Assembly (NCBI GenBank): GCA_964490975.1
Contig: CAZBEQ010000002.1
Span: forward strand, 1-64,000
Source of the DNA: DTU013 sp964490975
Lineage (GTDB): Bacteria > Bacillota > Clostridia > Acetivibrionales > DTU013
Reading direction: 5' to 3'
Length of the DNA: 64,000 bases
The notes beneath the pieces are model-generated. The model was not told the origin of the DNA, did no database searches, and worked only from the letters and a program-made list of their open reading frames with translations. Each line of letters starts with the position of its first letter. The first letter of the stretch is position 1. Both the position numbers and the translations under genes were made by a program. This document shows, one piece after another, positions 36,625 through 45,207 of the stretch.

Positions 36625-37857
36625 ATGAACAAATATATGAGTGAACGGAAAACATTGAATGCTGTAATGCTGTATTATTTTGCTGCCTGTTCTTTTATTA
36701 TGCCTTTAATGACAATCTATCTGAGAGAGTTTCTCAATTCATTTCAAATTGGGATCGTTATGGCAGTCACACCGGTAACAATGATGATTTGCCAGCCGTT
36801 ATGGGGCATAGCTGCAGACAGATGGAAAACGAAAAAGGTTCTGATAATAACCCTTTTACTGACTGCAGTGTCGGCTGGCGGTTTTCTTGCTGCAAGATCC
36901 TTCTGGAGCATCATTTCGGTTTTTGCGGTATACTCGATATTTGTGGTTTCATTGTCCCCGCTGATTGATACATTAACGCTGTCTATTTGCAGAAAAAGCT
37001 ATGGCAGCATACGCCTTTGGGGTTCAATCGGCTACGGTGCCGGAGTTTTTCTCAGTGGAGTTTTCAAAAGCCGGCTTCTGGGGTTCTGGAGCTTCATTAT
37101 ACATATGCTTTTCTTGCTTGTCACACTTTTCTTGATATACAGGCTGCCGGAAACCACTCAAGAAAACCTGGATTCATCTGAAAATCTTTCAGATGCTGGA
37201 TCTGGAGACGGAGACGGAACCCAAGCTAAAGCCGGAGCCAGAGCCGAACAAAACTCCGGCAGATTCTCTTTTATTTTCAGGCCAAAGTTTATACTTCTTC
37301 TATTCGCTTTATTATTGATAGGATCTGTCATGAAAGGCTTCGATAACTTTTTCCCGGTGGGCATAACCGATCTGAAGGCATCTGATTTTCTGCTTGGATC
37401 GACCTGGATAGTAGAAATAGTCCCAGAGATCATACTTTTTTACTACCTTGACAGGATCGTAGGGAAAATATCAGCTTGGAAAATCCTTATCATAGGAACA
37501 ATAGCATATGCGGTACGTATGGCCTTGTTAGGCTGTTTTCCCATCCTCTGGGTATGGATAGCAACGCAGCCTATATCAAGCCTTGCATTTACCTTCTGGT
37601 ATTTTGGCGCAGTCAGTATTATACGTGAATTGACAGACGCCCGCCAGCAGGCTACCGGCCAGACTATCTTCTGGTCTGTCAGCTACGGCATCGGTGGTGT
37701 GGGTGGAAGCCTGCTCAGCGGCTATATAGCTGATACGTCGGGCATTCCGGCATTTTTCAGGGTTGCCGCCATCCTTTGTATAGTTTCTGCACTTGTACTG
37801 ATTGTTCTTTCAATGTTCAAGAAACGAAATCACTCCACAGCGACCTCACTGCAGTAG
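36625..37857 (+). CDS. MFS transporter (MFS_1-like)
   Basis: 410 residues with about twelve membrane helices and the loop 2-3 motif GIAADRWKTKK of the major facilitator superfamily. A hydrophilic central loop (about 190-215, GDGDGTQAKAGARAEQ) separates the two halves. ATG 36625 has GGAG at 36611-36614. It resembles the LacY/nucleoside-type branch. It is divergent from the AraC-like gene with a cupin domain, which suggests uptake of a sugar or related compound under AraC control. Confidence 0.85.
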   Translation: MNKYMSERKTLNAVMLYYFAACSFIMPLMTIYLREFLNSFQIGIVMAVTPVTMMICQPLWGIAADRWKTKKVLIITLLLTAVSAGGFLAARSFWSIISVFAVYSIFVVSLSPLIDTLTLSICRKSYGSIRLWGSIGYGAGVFLSGVFKSRLLGFWSFIIHMLFLLVTLFLIYRLPETTQENLDSSENLSDAGSGDGDGTQAKAGARAEQNSGRFSFIFRPKFILLLFALLLIGSVMKGFDNFFPVGITDLKASDFLLGSTWIVEIVPEIILFYYLDRIVGKISAWKILIIGTIAYAVRMALLGCFPILWVWIATQPISSLAFTFWYFGAVSIIRELTDARQQATGQTIFWSVSYGIGGVGGSLLSGYIADTSGIPAFFRVAAILCIVSALVLIVLSMFKKRNHSTATSLQ

Positions 37858-37874
37858 CCTCAGCCTGCAAGTAT

Positions 37875-38033
37875 TGCCTTGGGCTCTGTCCTGCGATCTG
37901 CCATGCTATCTGCCTTGGGCTCTGTCCTGCGATCTGCCATGAGCTTGGGCTTTGTCTCAAGCTTTGTCTCAAACTTTTACCTTGACATTATCTTAAGTAT
38001 TGTCTTAAGCATTGCCTTGAGTCCCGTCCAATT
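37875..38033. repeat. Degenerate short tandem repeats between convergent MFS genes
   Basis: A 31-base block TGCCTTGGGC...GCCATG occurs twice with a 36-base period (37875 and 37911). It is followed by GCTTTGTCTCAA-type and TCTTAAGTATTG/TCTTAAGCATTG repeats of about 12 bases that run into the 3' end of the leftward MFS gene, forming its last codons (DGTQGNA). Confidence 0.7.
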
Positions 38034-39318
38034 CCCTAATATGACGGTTCCTGTAAAAAATTATGCTGGTCAGGAAGCCAGTGGTTCCGGTCATAATAAA
38101 TATCAGCGCCATACCTGCTCCGCTTCCCGTCCCAACAATTTTCCCCAACAGCTCTTGTATCGCACCAGTTCCTCGCATCATCGGCTCGAATACCTTATCC
38201 GCCAGCAGTCCTCCTGCAAGGTAACCTACCGGCAGTGTTACGAACTGCAGTGTTCCACGTATGGCAAATACTCTCCCTCGGATATATTCCGGTATCTTCG
38301 CCATCAACAGGTAATTCTCCGATGCATTGAGCAAAGGTATCGGCAGGTTGCCTGCAAATGCTGCCGTTATCCATATGATATAGCTTCGGCCTGCCCCCAT
38401 GAATAAATCACATAGAAAGAATGAAAGAGCTCCACAGAAAAATATGTTTTTAACATGATTTTTAGTTGGCTTCGCTATCGAAACAATAAGGCTGCCTGCA
38501 ATTCCCCCCAAACCTATAGCACTGGTGACCAAACCGAGTATTGTTTCATTATTGGATGTACGGGTTAGAACCATCGCCGGGAGTACCCCGTAAAAGGCTG
38601 TGGCAGCTAAAAGGTTTAGCAACGCCAGATAAATCATAAGGTATAAAAAACCTATATTCTCCTTTAAGAACGTGAGCCCCTTCAACGATTCAAGTATAAT
38701 ACTGGCATTTTCATCAATGTGCTGCTTGTGCAGGATTTTTATAAACAGGAGCAATGACAGGAATGCAATGGCAAATGTCAGCAGATCCGTAATGAATACA
38801 GCTTCGATCCCGGCAAGTGAAATTAGGGCCGTCGCTGCAGCAGGACTCAGCACCGAAGAAATAGAATCCGCCAATGATCTCAATCCGCTTACCCTCGTGT
38901 ACTGTTCAGTGGGAACAAGGATGGAAATGGCAGTATTCGACGCAGGATGCTGAAAGGCATTCATGAAGCCTGAGACAGCATTCAGAAAATACAGGTGCCA
39001 TACTTCTAAAACACCAAAATAATGCAGTCCCAGCGTACATAACGTACAAAACGCAGCTACGGCATCACACAGCAGTAATATATTTTTCTTTTTAAACTTA
39101 TCGATTATTGCTCCTGCAAAAACACTTACTATAACATAAGGCAGGTATGAAAAAATGGACAACGATGCAACCGACATAACAGTGCCCTGTTTCTGGTATG
39201 CCCAGATTATCAGTGCAAAGCTAGTCATAGCACTTCCCATTTTCGACAGGGATTGCCCGATAAATAAAAGCAGAAAATCCCTCATTTGAAATAATTCATT
39301 AAATTTTTTTGATTTCAT
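38005..39318 (-). CDS. MFS drug-efflux-type transporter
   Basis: 437 residues with about twelve membrane helices. The N-terminus (FLLLFIGQSLSKMGSAMTSFAL) and the segment DKFKKKNILLLCDA are typical of the macrolide-efflux (Mef)-like MFS branch. The start at 39318 has GAGGAG upstream. The stop lies in a tract of short repeats. A 33-codon leader ORF with a hairpin lies 60 bases upstream, which supports antibiotic-induced control. Confidence 0.88.
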   Translation of the reverse strand: MKSKKFNELFQMRDFLLLFIGQSLSKMGSAMTSFALIIWAYQKQGTVMSVASLSIFSYLPYVIVSVFAGAIIDKFKKKNILLLCDAVAAFCTLCTLGLHYFGVLEVWHLYFLNAVSGFMNAFQHPASNTAISILVPTEQYTRVSGLRSLADSISSVLSPAAATALISLAGIEAVFITDLLTFAIAFLSLLLFIKILHKQHIDENASIILESLKGLTFLKENIGFLYLMIYLALLNLLAATAFYGVLPAMVLTRTSNNETILGLVTSAIGLGGIAGSLIVSIAKPTKNHVKNIFFCGALSFFLCDLFMGAGRSYIIWITAAFAGNLPIPLLNASENYLLMAKIPEYIRGRVFAIRGTLQFVTLPVGYLAGGLLADKVFEPMMRGTGAIQELLGKIVGTGSGAGMALIFIMTGTTGFLTSIIFYRNRHIRELDGTQGNA

Positions 39319-39378
39319 ACGACTTCGCTCCTCTTTTTGAATAATAGATCACACAAAGAGTGCAAAGCCTATTTGGTA

Positions 39379-39480
39379 TTAGACGATTTTATCGCCGGCT
39401 CCGTGCAGGGAATCGTCCATAACACATATAGACCTTGCACGGAGCAGCTTGCCCGTAGGGTAATAACCAGCGTACAGCAT
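39379..39480 (-). CDS. 33-residue leader ORF with internal hairpin upstream of the MFS efflux gene
   Basis: ATG at 39480 follows a perfect GGAGGTGA (39481-39492, 4-base spacing). The peptide begins MLYAGYYPTGKLLRARS and ends at 39379. The coding region contains a 12-bp inverted repeat (39399-39410 and 39433-39444, one wobble) that would fold when the ribosome has passed or not yet arrived. Leader ORFs of this kind control macrolide or lincosamide resistance genes through drug-stalled ribosomes. It is too short to be detected by size-limited gene finders. No homologue is recognised. Confidence 0.65.
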   Translation of the reverse strand: MLYAGYYPTGKLLRARSICVMDDSLHGAGDKIV

Positions 39481-39604
39481 TTACTCACCTCCTTACGTTC
39501 AAATTGGCAATAAAGCTAAGTCTTTCTGCCTTTGTTATGATTATATCCCCTGGCAGTGCCAAATTCAACTATATACACACCCCTTCGCATGCTGGAGGTT
39601 ATTC

Positions 39605-39634
39605 TTGACAAATCTTATATAACAATGGTAAACT
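39605..39634 (+). promoter_or_regulatory. Putative proS promoter
   Basis: TTGACA at 39605-39610, then TAAACT at 39629-39634 with 18-base spacing (4 of 6 matches to TATAAT). It would drive the 16-codon leader ORF, the attenuator and proS. Confidence 0.5.
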
Positions 39635-39662
39635 TAAAAAATCTCAAGAAGGAACAATGTAA

Positions 39663-39713
39663 ATGATCAATTTGCTTTACATTAAAACAAACAGCTACCC
39701 ATGCCCGGGTTAG
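39663..39713 (+). CDS. 16-residue leader peptide with proline codons upstream of proS
   Basis: ATG at 39663 with AAGGA at 39649-39653. The peptide is MINLLYIKTNSYPCPG, with two proline codons near its end (CCA, CCG). It is followed at once by a hairpin and then a terminator. This is the layout of amino-acid attenuation: shortage of charged tRNA-Pro would stall the ribosome and alter folding. It is short, so chance cannot be ruled out. Confidence 0.45.
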   Translation: MINLLYIKTNSYPCPG

Positions 39714-39815
39714 AGCATTTGTACCGTGATTTGCAGGTACAGGTGCTCTGTCGCTTGTGCCTGTGTAGTTTGAGAGCGATCGCTATACAGGAATATCCTG
39801 ATAGCGATTTTTTTA
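39713..39815 (+). terminator. Attenuator hairpins of the proS leader
   Basis: A first stem pairs AGAGCA..GTACC with GGTAC..TGCTCT (39713-39751). A second stem ATCGCTAT/ATAGCGAT with CAGGA/TCCTG and one bulged A (39779-39808) is followed by seven Ts. The GAGAGCGA tract between them can pair with GCTCTGTCGCT of the first hairpin, so alternative structures exist. No T-box sequence is present here. Confidence 0.7.
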
Positions 39816-39922
39816 TTGCAGAATACGGTATACTCGCTATCACAATAAAGCCACTGTTTCTTACAAGTGCCGCTGTTACTCGTAATAACCACTATTTTAA
39901 GCATAGAAAGGACTGTTAGACG

Positions 39923-41629
39923 ATGTTGTTAAGTAAACTTTTAGGCGACCGATTCAAAGAAAAGCCTACCGATGCGACACTGGCAAGCCACATATTCCTT
40001 CTTCGCGGCGGGTATATCAGGCAGGTATCCAACGGTATATACTCGATGCTCTTGCCTGCAAAGAGGATCGCAGATAAAATAGAACAAATCATACGCGATG
40101 AAATGGACAGAATAGACGGGCAGGAGGTCCTGTTCCCGGTCGTGCTGCCCTCAGAGCTCTGGAACGAATCAGGGCGCTATGAAAGTGTTGGGAGTGAACT
40201 TGTCAGATTCAAGGACAGGACCGGTCACAACATGCTACTGGGAATGACCCACGAAGAAGCGGCAGTCCACCTTGCCAGGAGTGAAGCAAGGTCATGGGCC
40301 AAATATCCATTTATGATCTATCAGATACAAACCAAGTTCAGGGATGAGCCAAGATCAAGAGGCGGTCTGATAAGAGTCCGTGAGTTCACAATGAAGGACG
40401 CCTATTCTTTCCATACAACACAGGAGGATCTGGAGCTATACTATCTAAGGGCGCTTGAGGCTTATCACAGGATCTTTGAGCGAGTCGGTCTCCCGCAGGT
40501 GGTATCTGTAGGCTCTGATAGCGGTATGATTGGAGGAAAGGTTTCTCACGAGTTCATGCTACTGACTGAGGCAGGAGAAGACACGATCGTTATTTGTGAT
40601 CACTGTGATTACAAAGCTAATGCGGAAATCGCCGTGTCACAGGCTCAACACGAACCATCGGAAGAACAGCCACTTGAAGAGGTTTACACTCCGGGCATAA
40701 CAGATATTGAATCATTAGCTAGATTCTTTGGCACAACCCCGGACAGATTGATGAAGGCTGCAGTTTTTACTGTTGAGAACGTTAAAAAGCCGCTGGTCGT
40801 ATTTATACGCGGTGATTTACAGGTAAATGAGGCCAAGCTGAGAAATACAATTGGAGGGGAAGTACTCCCGCTTACGGATCATGAAAGCACTGACCTCTGC
40901 TTCGGCTTTATCGGCGCTGTCGGGCTGGATACCGACAAGGTCGATATTTTGTACGATGTATCACTTAAAAATGAAAATAATCTTATAGGAGGCGCCAACA
41001 AGCCAGACCATCACATTAGTGGAATAAGCATGTCGAGAGATGTGAAACCTGGCAAGTACGTCGATGTTTCAAGGATAAATGATGGGGACACCTGCGCAAA
41101 ATGTGGCGGGAAGCTGACATTGAGCCGCGGCATCGAGGTGGGCAACATATTCCAGCTTGGTACTAAGTATACAAAGAGTATGAACATGACCTACACAGAT
41201 GTGGACGGAAAGCAAAAATTCCCGGTTATGGGCTGCTATGGAGTAGGTGTGGGAAGACTTCTTGCCAGCATCATAGAAGCCAGCCACGATGATTACGGTC
41301 CTATCTGGCCTTTAGCAGTGGCTCCCTGGCAGCTCCATATCTGTGTTTTGAACAGCACGAATGAGGATGTAAGGCAAGCAGGCTTCAAGTTATATGAAGA
41401 GTTAGAGAAGAAGTATGAGGTTTTGCTTGATGACCGCAATGTCGCAGCAGGTATCATGTTTGCCGACGCTGATCTTTTAGGCATTCCTTTAAGGATCGTT
41501 ATAAGCAGTCGTAATCTCGAAAAAGGAGAGGTCGAGGTCGCGACCCGTAACAAAAAGATCAAAAAGTCTGTTAAGCTGGAGGACGTTAATTCAGTGATCG
41601 AAGAAGTAGTCGAACTTCTATCAAAGTAA
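39923..41629 (+). CDS. proS: Prolyl-tRNA synthetase
   Basis: 568 residues, the bacterial-type ProS with an inserted editing domain. Motif 1 lies around residue 70, motif 2 is FRDEPRSRGGLIRVREF, and motif 3 is near the GCYGVGVGRLL segment (about 435). The insertion (about 230-390) is the YbaK-like domain that hydrolyses Ala-tRNA-Pro. The C-terminal anticodon domain runs from about 470. The start ATG at 39923 has AAGGA upstream. Confidence 0.97.
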   Translation: MLLSKLLGDRFKEKPTDATLASHIFLLRGGYIRQVSNGIYSMLLPAKRIADKIEQIIRDEMDRIDGQEVLFPVVLPSELWNESGRYESVGSELVRFKDRTGHNMLLGMTHEEAAVHLARSEARSWAKYPFMIYQIQTKFRDEPRSRGGLIRVREFTMKDAYSFHTTQEDLELYYLRALEAYHRIFERVGLPQVVSVGSDSGMIGGKVSHEFMLLTEAGEDTIVICDHCDYKANAEIAVSQAQHEPSEEQPLEEVYTPGITDIESLARFFGTTPDRLMKAAVFTVENVKKPLVVFIRGDLQVNEAKLRNTIGGEVLPLTDHESTDLCFGFIGAVGLDTDKVDILYDVSLKNENNLIGGANKPDHHISGISMSRDVKPGKYVDVSRINDGDTCAKCGGKLTLSRGIEVGNIFQLGTKYTKSMNMTYTDVDGKQKFPVMGCYGVGVGRLLASIIEASHDDYGPIWPLAVAPWQLHICVLNSTNEDVRQAGFKLYEELEKKYEVLLDDRNVAAGIMFADADLLGIPLRIVISSRNLEKGEVEVATRNKKIKKSVKLEDVNSVIEEVVELLSK

Positions 41630-41650
41630 TATCAGTGCGATATCAGCGTT

Positions 41651-41720
41651 ATGTCAGCGTTTCTTGTTTGTGATGATATCAACGCGATGTCAGCAAGATG
41701 TCAGCGTTTCTTGTTTGTGA
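41651..41720. repeat. Duplicated tail of the UbiB-like gene plus GATATCAGC-type repeats
   Basis: The 23-mer ATGTCAGCGTTTCTTGTTTG+TGA occurs at 41651-41673 and again at 41698-41720, where it encodes the last residues of the leftward kinase gene. The spacer is built of about 12-base units (GATATCAACGC, GATGTCAGCAA). This is a local tandem duplication at the 3' ends of two convergent genes. Confidence 0.8.
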
Positions 41721-43326
41721 GAATTCCAACAACAAGCCAGATCCCCATCAGTGCAGCGCCTGAATACCCCAGAAAACCGATCAGGGGTATTCCCGCAATT
41801 TTCGGGGTCATATTAGTCATGCAAATCAGACTGGAGGCTACGATGAGCGCAGCACTGATGACGGATATCACCAGTTTGTCCACCATACGCCGGATTTCTC
41901 TAACAGTTTCTTCCGCTGCAGTCAGCTCCAGATTCACTTTGGTCTGACCTTTTATAGTCATTTTAAGGATATCCGAGATCTGTGATGGGATATCAATGGA
42001 CTTTTTAAACAGGGCATACGTTGATTTCCCCGTATGCTTCAATTCCTGCAGAAGGTCGTAATCCGCCCATATGGATTTGGACAGATGGGCCGATATAACT
42101 TCGATAAAATTGACATCCGGACTGCAGGCGCTGATTACCCCCTCTACTGTGACCAGCCCTCGGGCAAGCATTCCAATGCCGGAAGGCATGGCGATATGAT
42201 GCTCCGATGCAAGACCCTGAATTTCGACCAGCAGCTTGCCAATGTTCAGGTTACTCAAGTTCATGGTACCGTATTTTGTGAGCATGTCGTCAATATCTGT
42301 ATACAGACGTGCGTGGTTGATTCGTTCCTTTGCTTCTCCCATGGTTAGCAGAGCGCTTTTTAATTCAAAAATGTCGTGGTTGACCATTGCCTTAACAATA
42401 TTTTTGAAAAGCTCTCTGTCGTATTTGGACAGCTTCCCGACCATACCCAGATCCAGCCATACGATGTTTCCCCCGTGAATCCATATGTTTCCGGGATGAG
42501 GGTCGGCATGAAAAAATCCATCGTCCAGGATCTGCTTGACATAGTTATCGGCAAGCCTTTTCCCGATTTCATTCATATCATTGCCCAATGCGGTCAGTTT
42601 CTCCGTCTGGTCGATCGGAATGCCATCTATGTATTCCATGACAAGGACTTTTGCGGTAACCAGGCTGCTTTCCACCGAAGGACAGGAGATATGGCCATCC
42701 GAAACGTTCAGTTCCGCAAACTCCTTCAGGTACTCTGCTTCCTGCAGAAAATCCATTTCTTTCTGTGAGGTTTCCCACAGCTCATCTATTATCTTGTTGA
42801 AGTCAATGATGTCGTCAGCCAGCTTCATCACATTCAGAAGTCTTGCTGCCCTTCGCATCATTTTGATGTCTTTTGCCATTGTCTCGGCTATGTTTGCACG
42901 CTGGACCTTTACTACAACCTTCTTCCCATTTTTTAAGGAAGCTTTATGGACCTGTGCAATTGATGCGGAGCCCAACGGTGTTTCGTCAAAGGAAAGAAAG
43001 AACTCCGGAATTGGTTTCCCGAATTCCATTTCCACAATCTGCTTGACTTCTGTGGAGGACATTGGTCTGACTTCGGCGCGCAGCTTCATCAATTCGTCGC
43101 AGTAGCGCTGAGGAAGCACATCGGAACGCATGGACATGATCTGGCCGATCTTGATATAGGTGGGGCCTAGATCCTCTAATATGCTCCTGAGTTTTTCAGG
43201 AGAAACGCCATGAATGATTTCATGTCGCTTCAATACTGAAAATATCTCGTGCATTCTTCCGGAGTTGCCTGATTTCTTTTTATCCGCTATATTCAACGGG
43301 TTTCCAGCTTCCTTATTTTTCGTCAT
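41701..43326 (-). CDS. AarF/UbiB/ABC1-family protein kinase-like protein
   Basis: 541 residues. The family signature KxGQ appears as TYIKIGQIMSMR, the lysine of the kinase-like core as KVVVKVQR, and catalytic and metal sites as HADPHPGNIWI and WLDLGMVG. Two C-terminal membrane helices (about 495-515 and 520-540) anchor it. The family is ATP-dependent and linked to quinone or isoprenoid-lipid metabolism; clostridia usually lack ubiquinone, so the role here is unclear. The start at 43326 has GGAG 6 bases before. Confidence 0.9.
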   Translation of the reverse strand: MTKNKEAGNPLNIADKKKSGNSGRMHEIFSVLKRHEIIHGVSPEKLRSILEDLGPTYIKIGQIMSMRSDVLPQRYCDELMKLRAEVRPMSSTEVKQIVEMEFGKPIPEFFLSFDETPLGSASIAQVHKASLKNGKKVVVKVQRANIAETMAKDIKMMRRAARLLNVMKLADDIIDFNKIIDELWETSQKEMDFLQEAEYLKEFAELNVSDGHISCPSVESSLVTAKVLVMEYIDGIPIDQTEKLTALGNDMNEIGKRLADNYVKQILDDGFFHADPHPGNIWIHGGNIVWLDLGMVGKLSKYDRELFKNIVKAMVNHDIFELKSALLTMGEAKERINHARLYTDIDDMLTKYGTMNLSNLNIGKLLVEIQGLASEHHIAMPSGIGMLARGLVTVEGVISACSPDVNFIEVISAHLSKSIWADYDLLQELKHTGKSTYALFKKSIDIPSQISDILKMTIKGQTKVNLELTAAEETVREIRRMVDKLVISVISAALIVASSLICMTNMTPKIAGIPLIGFLGYSGAALMGIWLVVGILTNKKR

Positions 43327-43449
43327 ATATCGCTCCATTCCAAACAATGCATGTTTTTTCCACCTAATTGTATTCTAATGGAGTCTGATGGTCAAAATCA
43401 AGGTGTTTCTGAGGCAAATAATGATATCCTCCAGGTATATATCCTTTTA

Positions 43450-44787
43450 TTACTTCCTGCTGAAAGAGATCGTCAGCTTCCCCTCGCTCCATTCGATGAA
43501 CCGATTCTGATTAAGCTTGCTGAATCCCTTGTCCCGTACGATATCCCCGGTTCGGACTACCGACAGCATGATGCCGATCAGGGTCAGATTGATGATGGTG
43601 GCCAATTTGCCATATGATATTAGCGGAAAGGAGATGGGGGAAGAGAAGAAAAATCCAAGGTTTGTTATCACATAGCCGACTACTTGCATAGTGAAAGTTA
43701 ACATGATGGATATTGATACCGCCATGCCCAGGCAGCTACTCTGCCGGAAGCTGAGCATGAAGCCTTTGATTATGAAGAACAGCAGTACACTCATGATTAC
43801 GATAAAGGTGATCCAGCCGAATTTGAAAATTAAGTATGTCAGCAGGAAATCGGTATTAATACTATCTAAAGACAGAGGAAGCGTTGTATAAGCTGCCGGT
43901 ATAGCTTCTGGCCCGATTAGCTTCGAGCTGTCAAGGAGGGATCTGACTACAGTGCCGAGCCATCCGCTACCTGCCGCGTCAATTGAGGGATTCAAGGCGA
44001 TTTGCAGCCTTCTCATGGAATGCGGCAGTACAAACAGGAATGCAGCAGCTACAGGTAAATATACTAGCAAGTTGCCGAACAGCCGGTTGATATTGAACCA
44101 TCGTTTCATAATTGCGATGCCAAAAAGGATAAGTCCGGTAATGGTAAAAAGCAGGAAGCCTGACATTCTCGGTACCAGCAACGATAGGAACGCCGGAACC
44201 ATAAAGGATATCCCGCATAAAATAATGCCCAGGTAACCTCTTCTTCTTGTAGCATACAAAACTGCAGAAAAGCCCAAAGGGAACAGCAGCGGCATAAACC
44301 CGGCGTAGTAAGCCCTGCCGTTTACTTTCGGAGAGAGGATGAGAGCGGCAATCGATAAAGCCAGAATTGAGAAGTAAACAATTATCGGAAACCTGCCTAT
44401 CAGAGTAAAGTCAGAAAAATATGCGGCAGTCAGGAATCCAAGTCCTATAAAAGCAGATATAAGCTCCTCCGGTTTCAATCCAGAATTGATGTATGACCTT
44501 ATAATTATCCCGCCGAATAGCATAATCGCTACCAGAAAAATCATGCCCCATTGGGGTTTTGGCCTGTGTGTGCGATCAAGCTGTGTTCCGATATCAACTG
44601 GGTCTCCCATTTGTATAATTGCATGATCGGTAGCGGTAATTTCGTTTTCACCTTCTGCAATATAGGCATCCCTTTGGTCAGCGAGATGGTTTTCAATTTC
44701 TTCCGTAATCACAAGGTGGGCCTTCTTCCACCGGATCTGGTCACAAACTGATTTTGAGTATTCTTGAATTTTTTCAAACGGTTCCAC
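43450..44787 (-). CDS. FtsW/RodA/SpoVE-family membrane protein with N-terminal prefix domain
   Basis: 445 residues. A cytoplasmic helical N-terminus (about 1-80) resembles the permease prefix domain, followed by about ten membrane helices. The C-terminal helices carry PLISYGKLATIINLTLIG and a conserved Gly pattern of SEDS proteins, which polymerise glycan strands. Here it is paired with a PadR regulator rather than a penicillin-binding protein, so it is probably an accessory, stress- or ligand-controlled SEDS protein. GTG 44787 has GGGGAGG 8 bases before it. Confidence 0.8.
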   Translation of the reverse strand: MEPFEKIQEYSKSVCDQIRWKKAHLVITEEIENHLADQRDAYIAEGENEITATDHAIIQMGDPVDIGTQLDRTHRPKPQWGMIFLVAIMLFGGIIIRSYINSGLKPEELISAFIGLGFLTAAYFSDFTLIGRFPIIVYFSILALSIAALILSPKVNGRAYYAGFMPLLFPLGFSAVLYATRRRGYLGIILCGISFMVPAFLSLLVPRMSGFLLFTITGLILFGIAIMKRWFNINRLFGNLLVYLPVAAAFLFVLPHSMRRLQIALNPSIDAAGSGWLGTVVRSLLDSSKLIGPEAIPAAYTTLPLSLDSINTDFLLTYLIFKFGWITFIVIMSVLLFFIIKGFMLSFRQSSCLGMAVSISIMLTFTMQVVGYVITNLGFFFSSPISFPLISYGKLATIINLTLIGIMLSVVRTGDIVRDKGFSKLNQNRFIEWSEGKLTISFSRK

Positions 44788-45121
44788 AGCATGCACCTCC
44801 CCGCAGTACCTGATTTATCGCCTTCTGGAATGCTGTCCACTCAGCTTGCTTGTCTATAAGCAGTCCTTTTCCCTTACTGGTGAGGTGATAGTATTTCCGA
44901 ACTCTCGTACTGTCGGCATTTTCATCGTAGGAGTTTACCATGCCTTCATTTTCGAGGCCATGTAAAATCGGATACAATGTTCCGGCTTTCAAATTGAAAG
45001 TGTCATCGGATCTTCTGGACAGCTCCTCAATCATCTGATATCCATACATATCCCTGTCTTCCAGCAGTTTTAATATCAGCATGGTCGTATTGCCCGTCAG
45101 CAGGCTCTTGTCTACTGCCAT
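44774..45121 (-). CDS. PadR-family transcriptional regulator
   Basis: 115 residues. The winged helix runs MLILKLLEDRDMYGYQMIEEL with LKAGTLYPILHGLE as recognition region and YYHLTSKG as wing, all typical of PadR. The start at 45121 has GGAGG upstream. It overlaps the SEDS gene by 14 bases, so they form a two-gene operon, and it lies beside a palindromic operator in its own promoter. Confidence 0.93.
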   Translation of the reverse strand: MAVDKSLLTGNTTMLILKLLEDRDMYGYQMIEELSRRSDDTFNLKAGTLYPILHGLENEGMVNSYDENADSTRVRKYYHLTSKGKGLLIDKQAEWTAFQKAINQVLRGGACCGTV

Positions 45122-45137
45122 AATGAATTCCTCCATA

Positions 45138-45184
45138 TATAGATTATCTATGCATAGTATATATAGATAATCTATATATGTCAA
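45138..45184 (-). promoter_or_regulatory. PadR promoter with palindromic operator
   Basis: On the minus strand TTGACA (45179-45184) and TATACT (45156-45161) are separated by exactly 17 bases, and the spacer contains the palindrome TATAGATTATCTATA (45162-45176). A second copy of the same motif lies downstream of the -10 (45138-45151). Binding there would block the polymerase, so the operon is probably autorepressed. Confidence 0.8.
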
Positions 45185-45207
45185 TGGATTTTTCACATGC
45201 CGTCGGG

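Noticed and set aside
39493..39922. T-box riboswitch upstream of proS
   Set aside because: The T-box core (GGGTGGNACCGCG-like) is absent; only a short ORF, hairpins and a terminator are seen.
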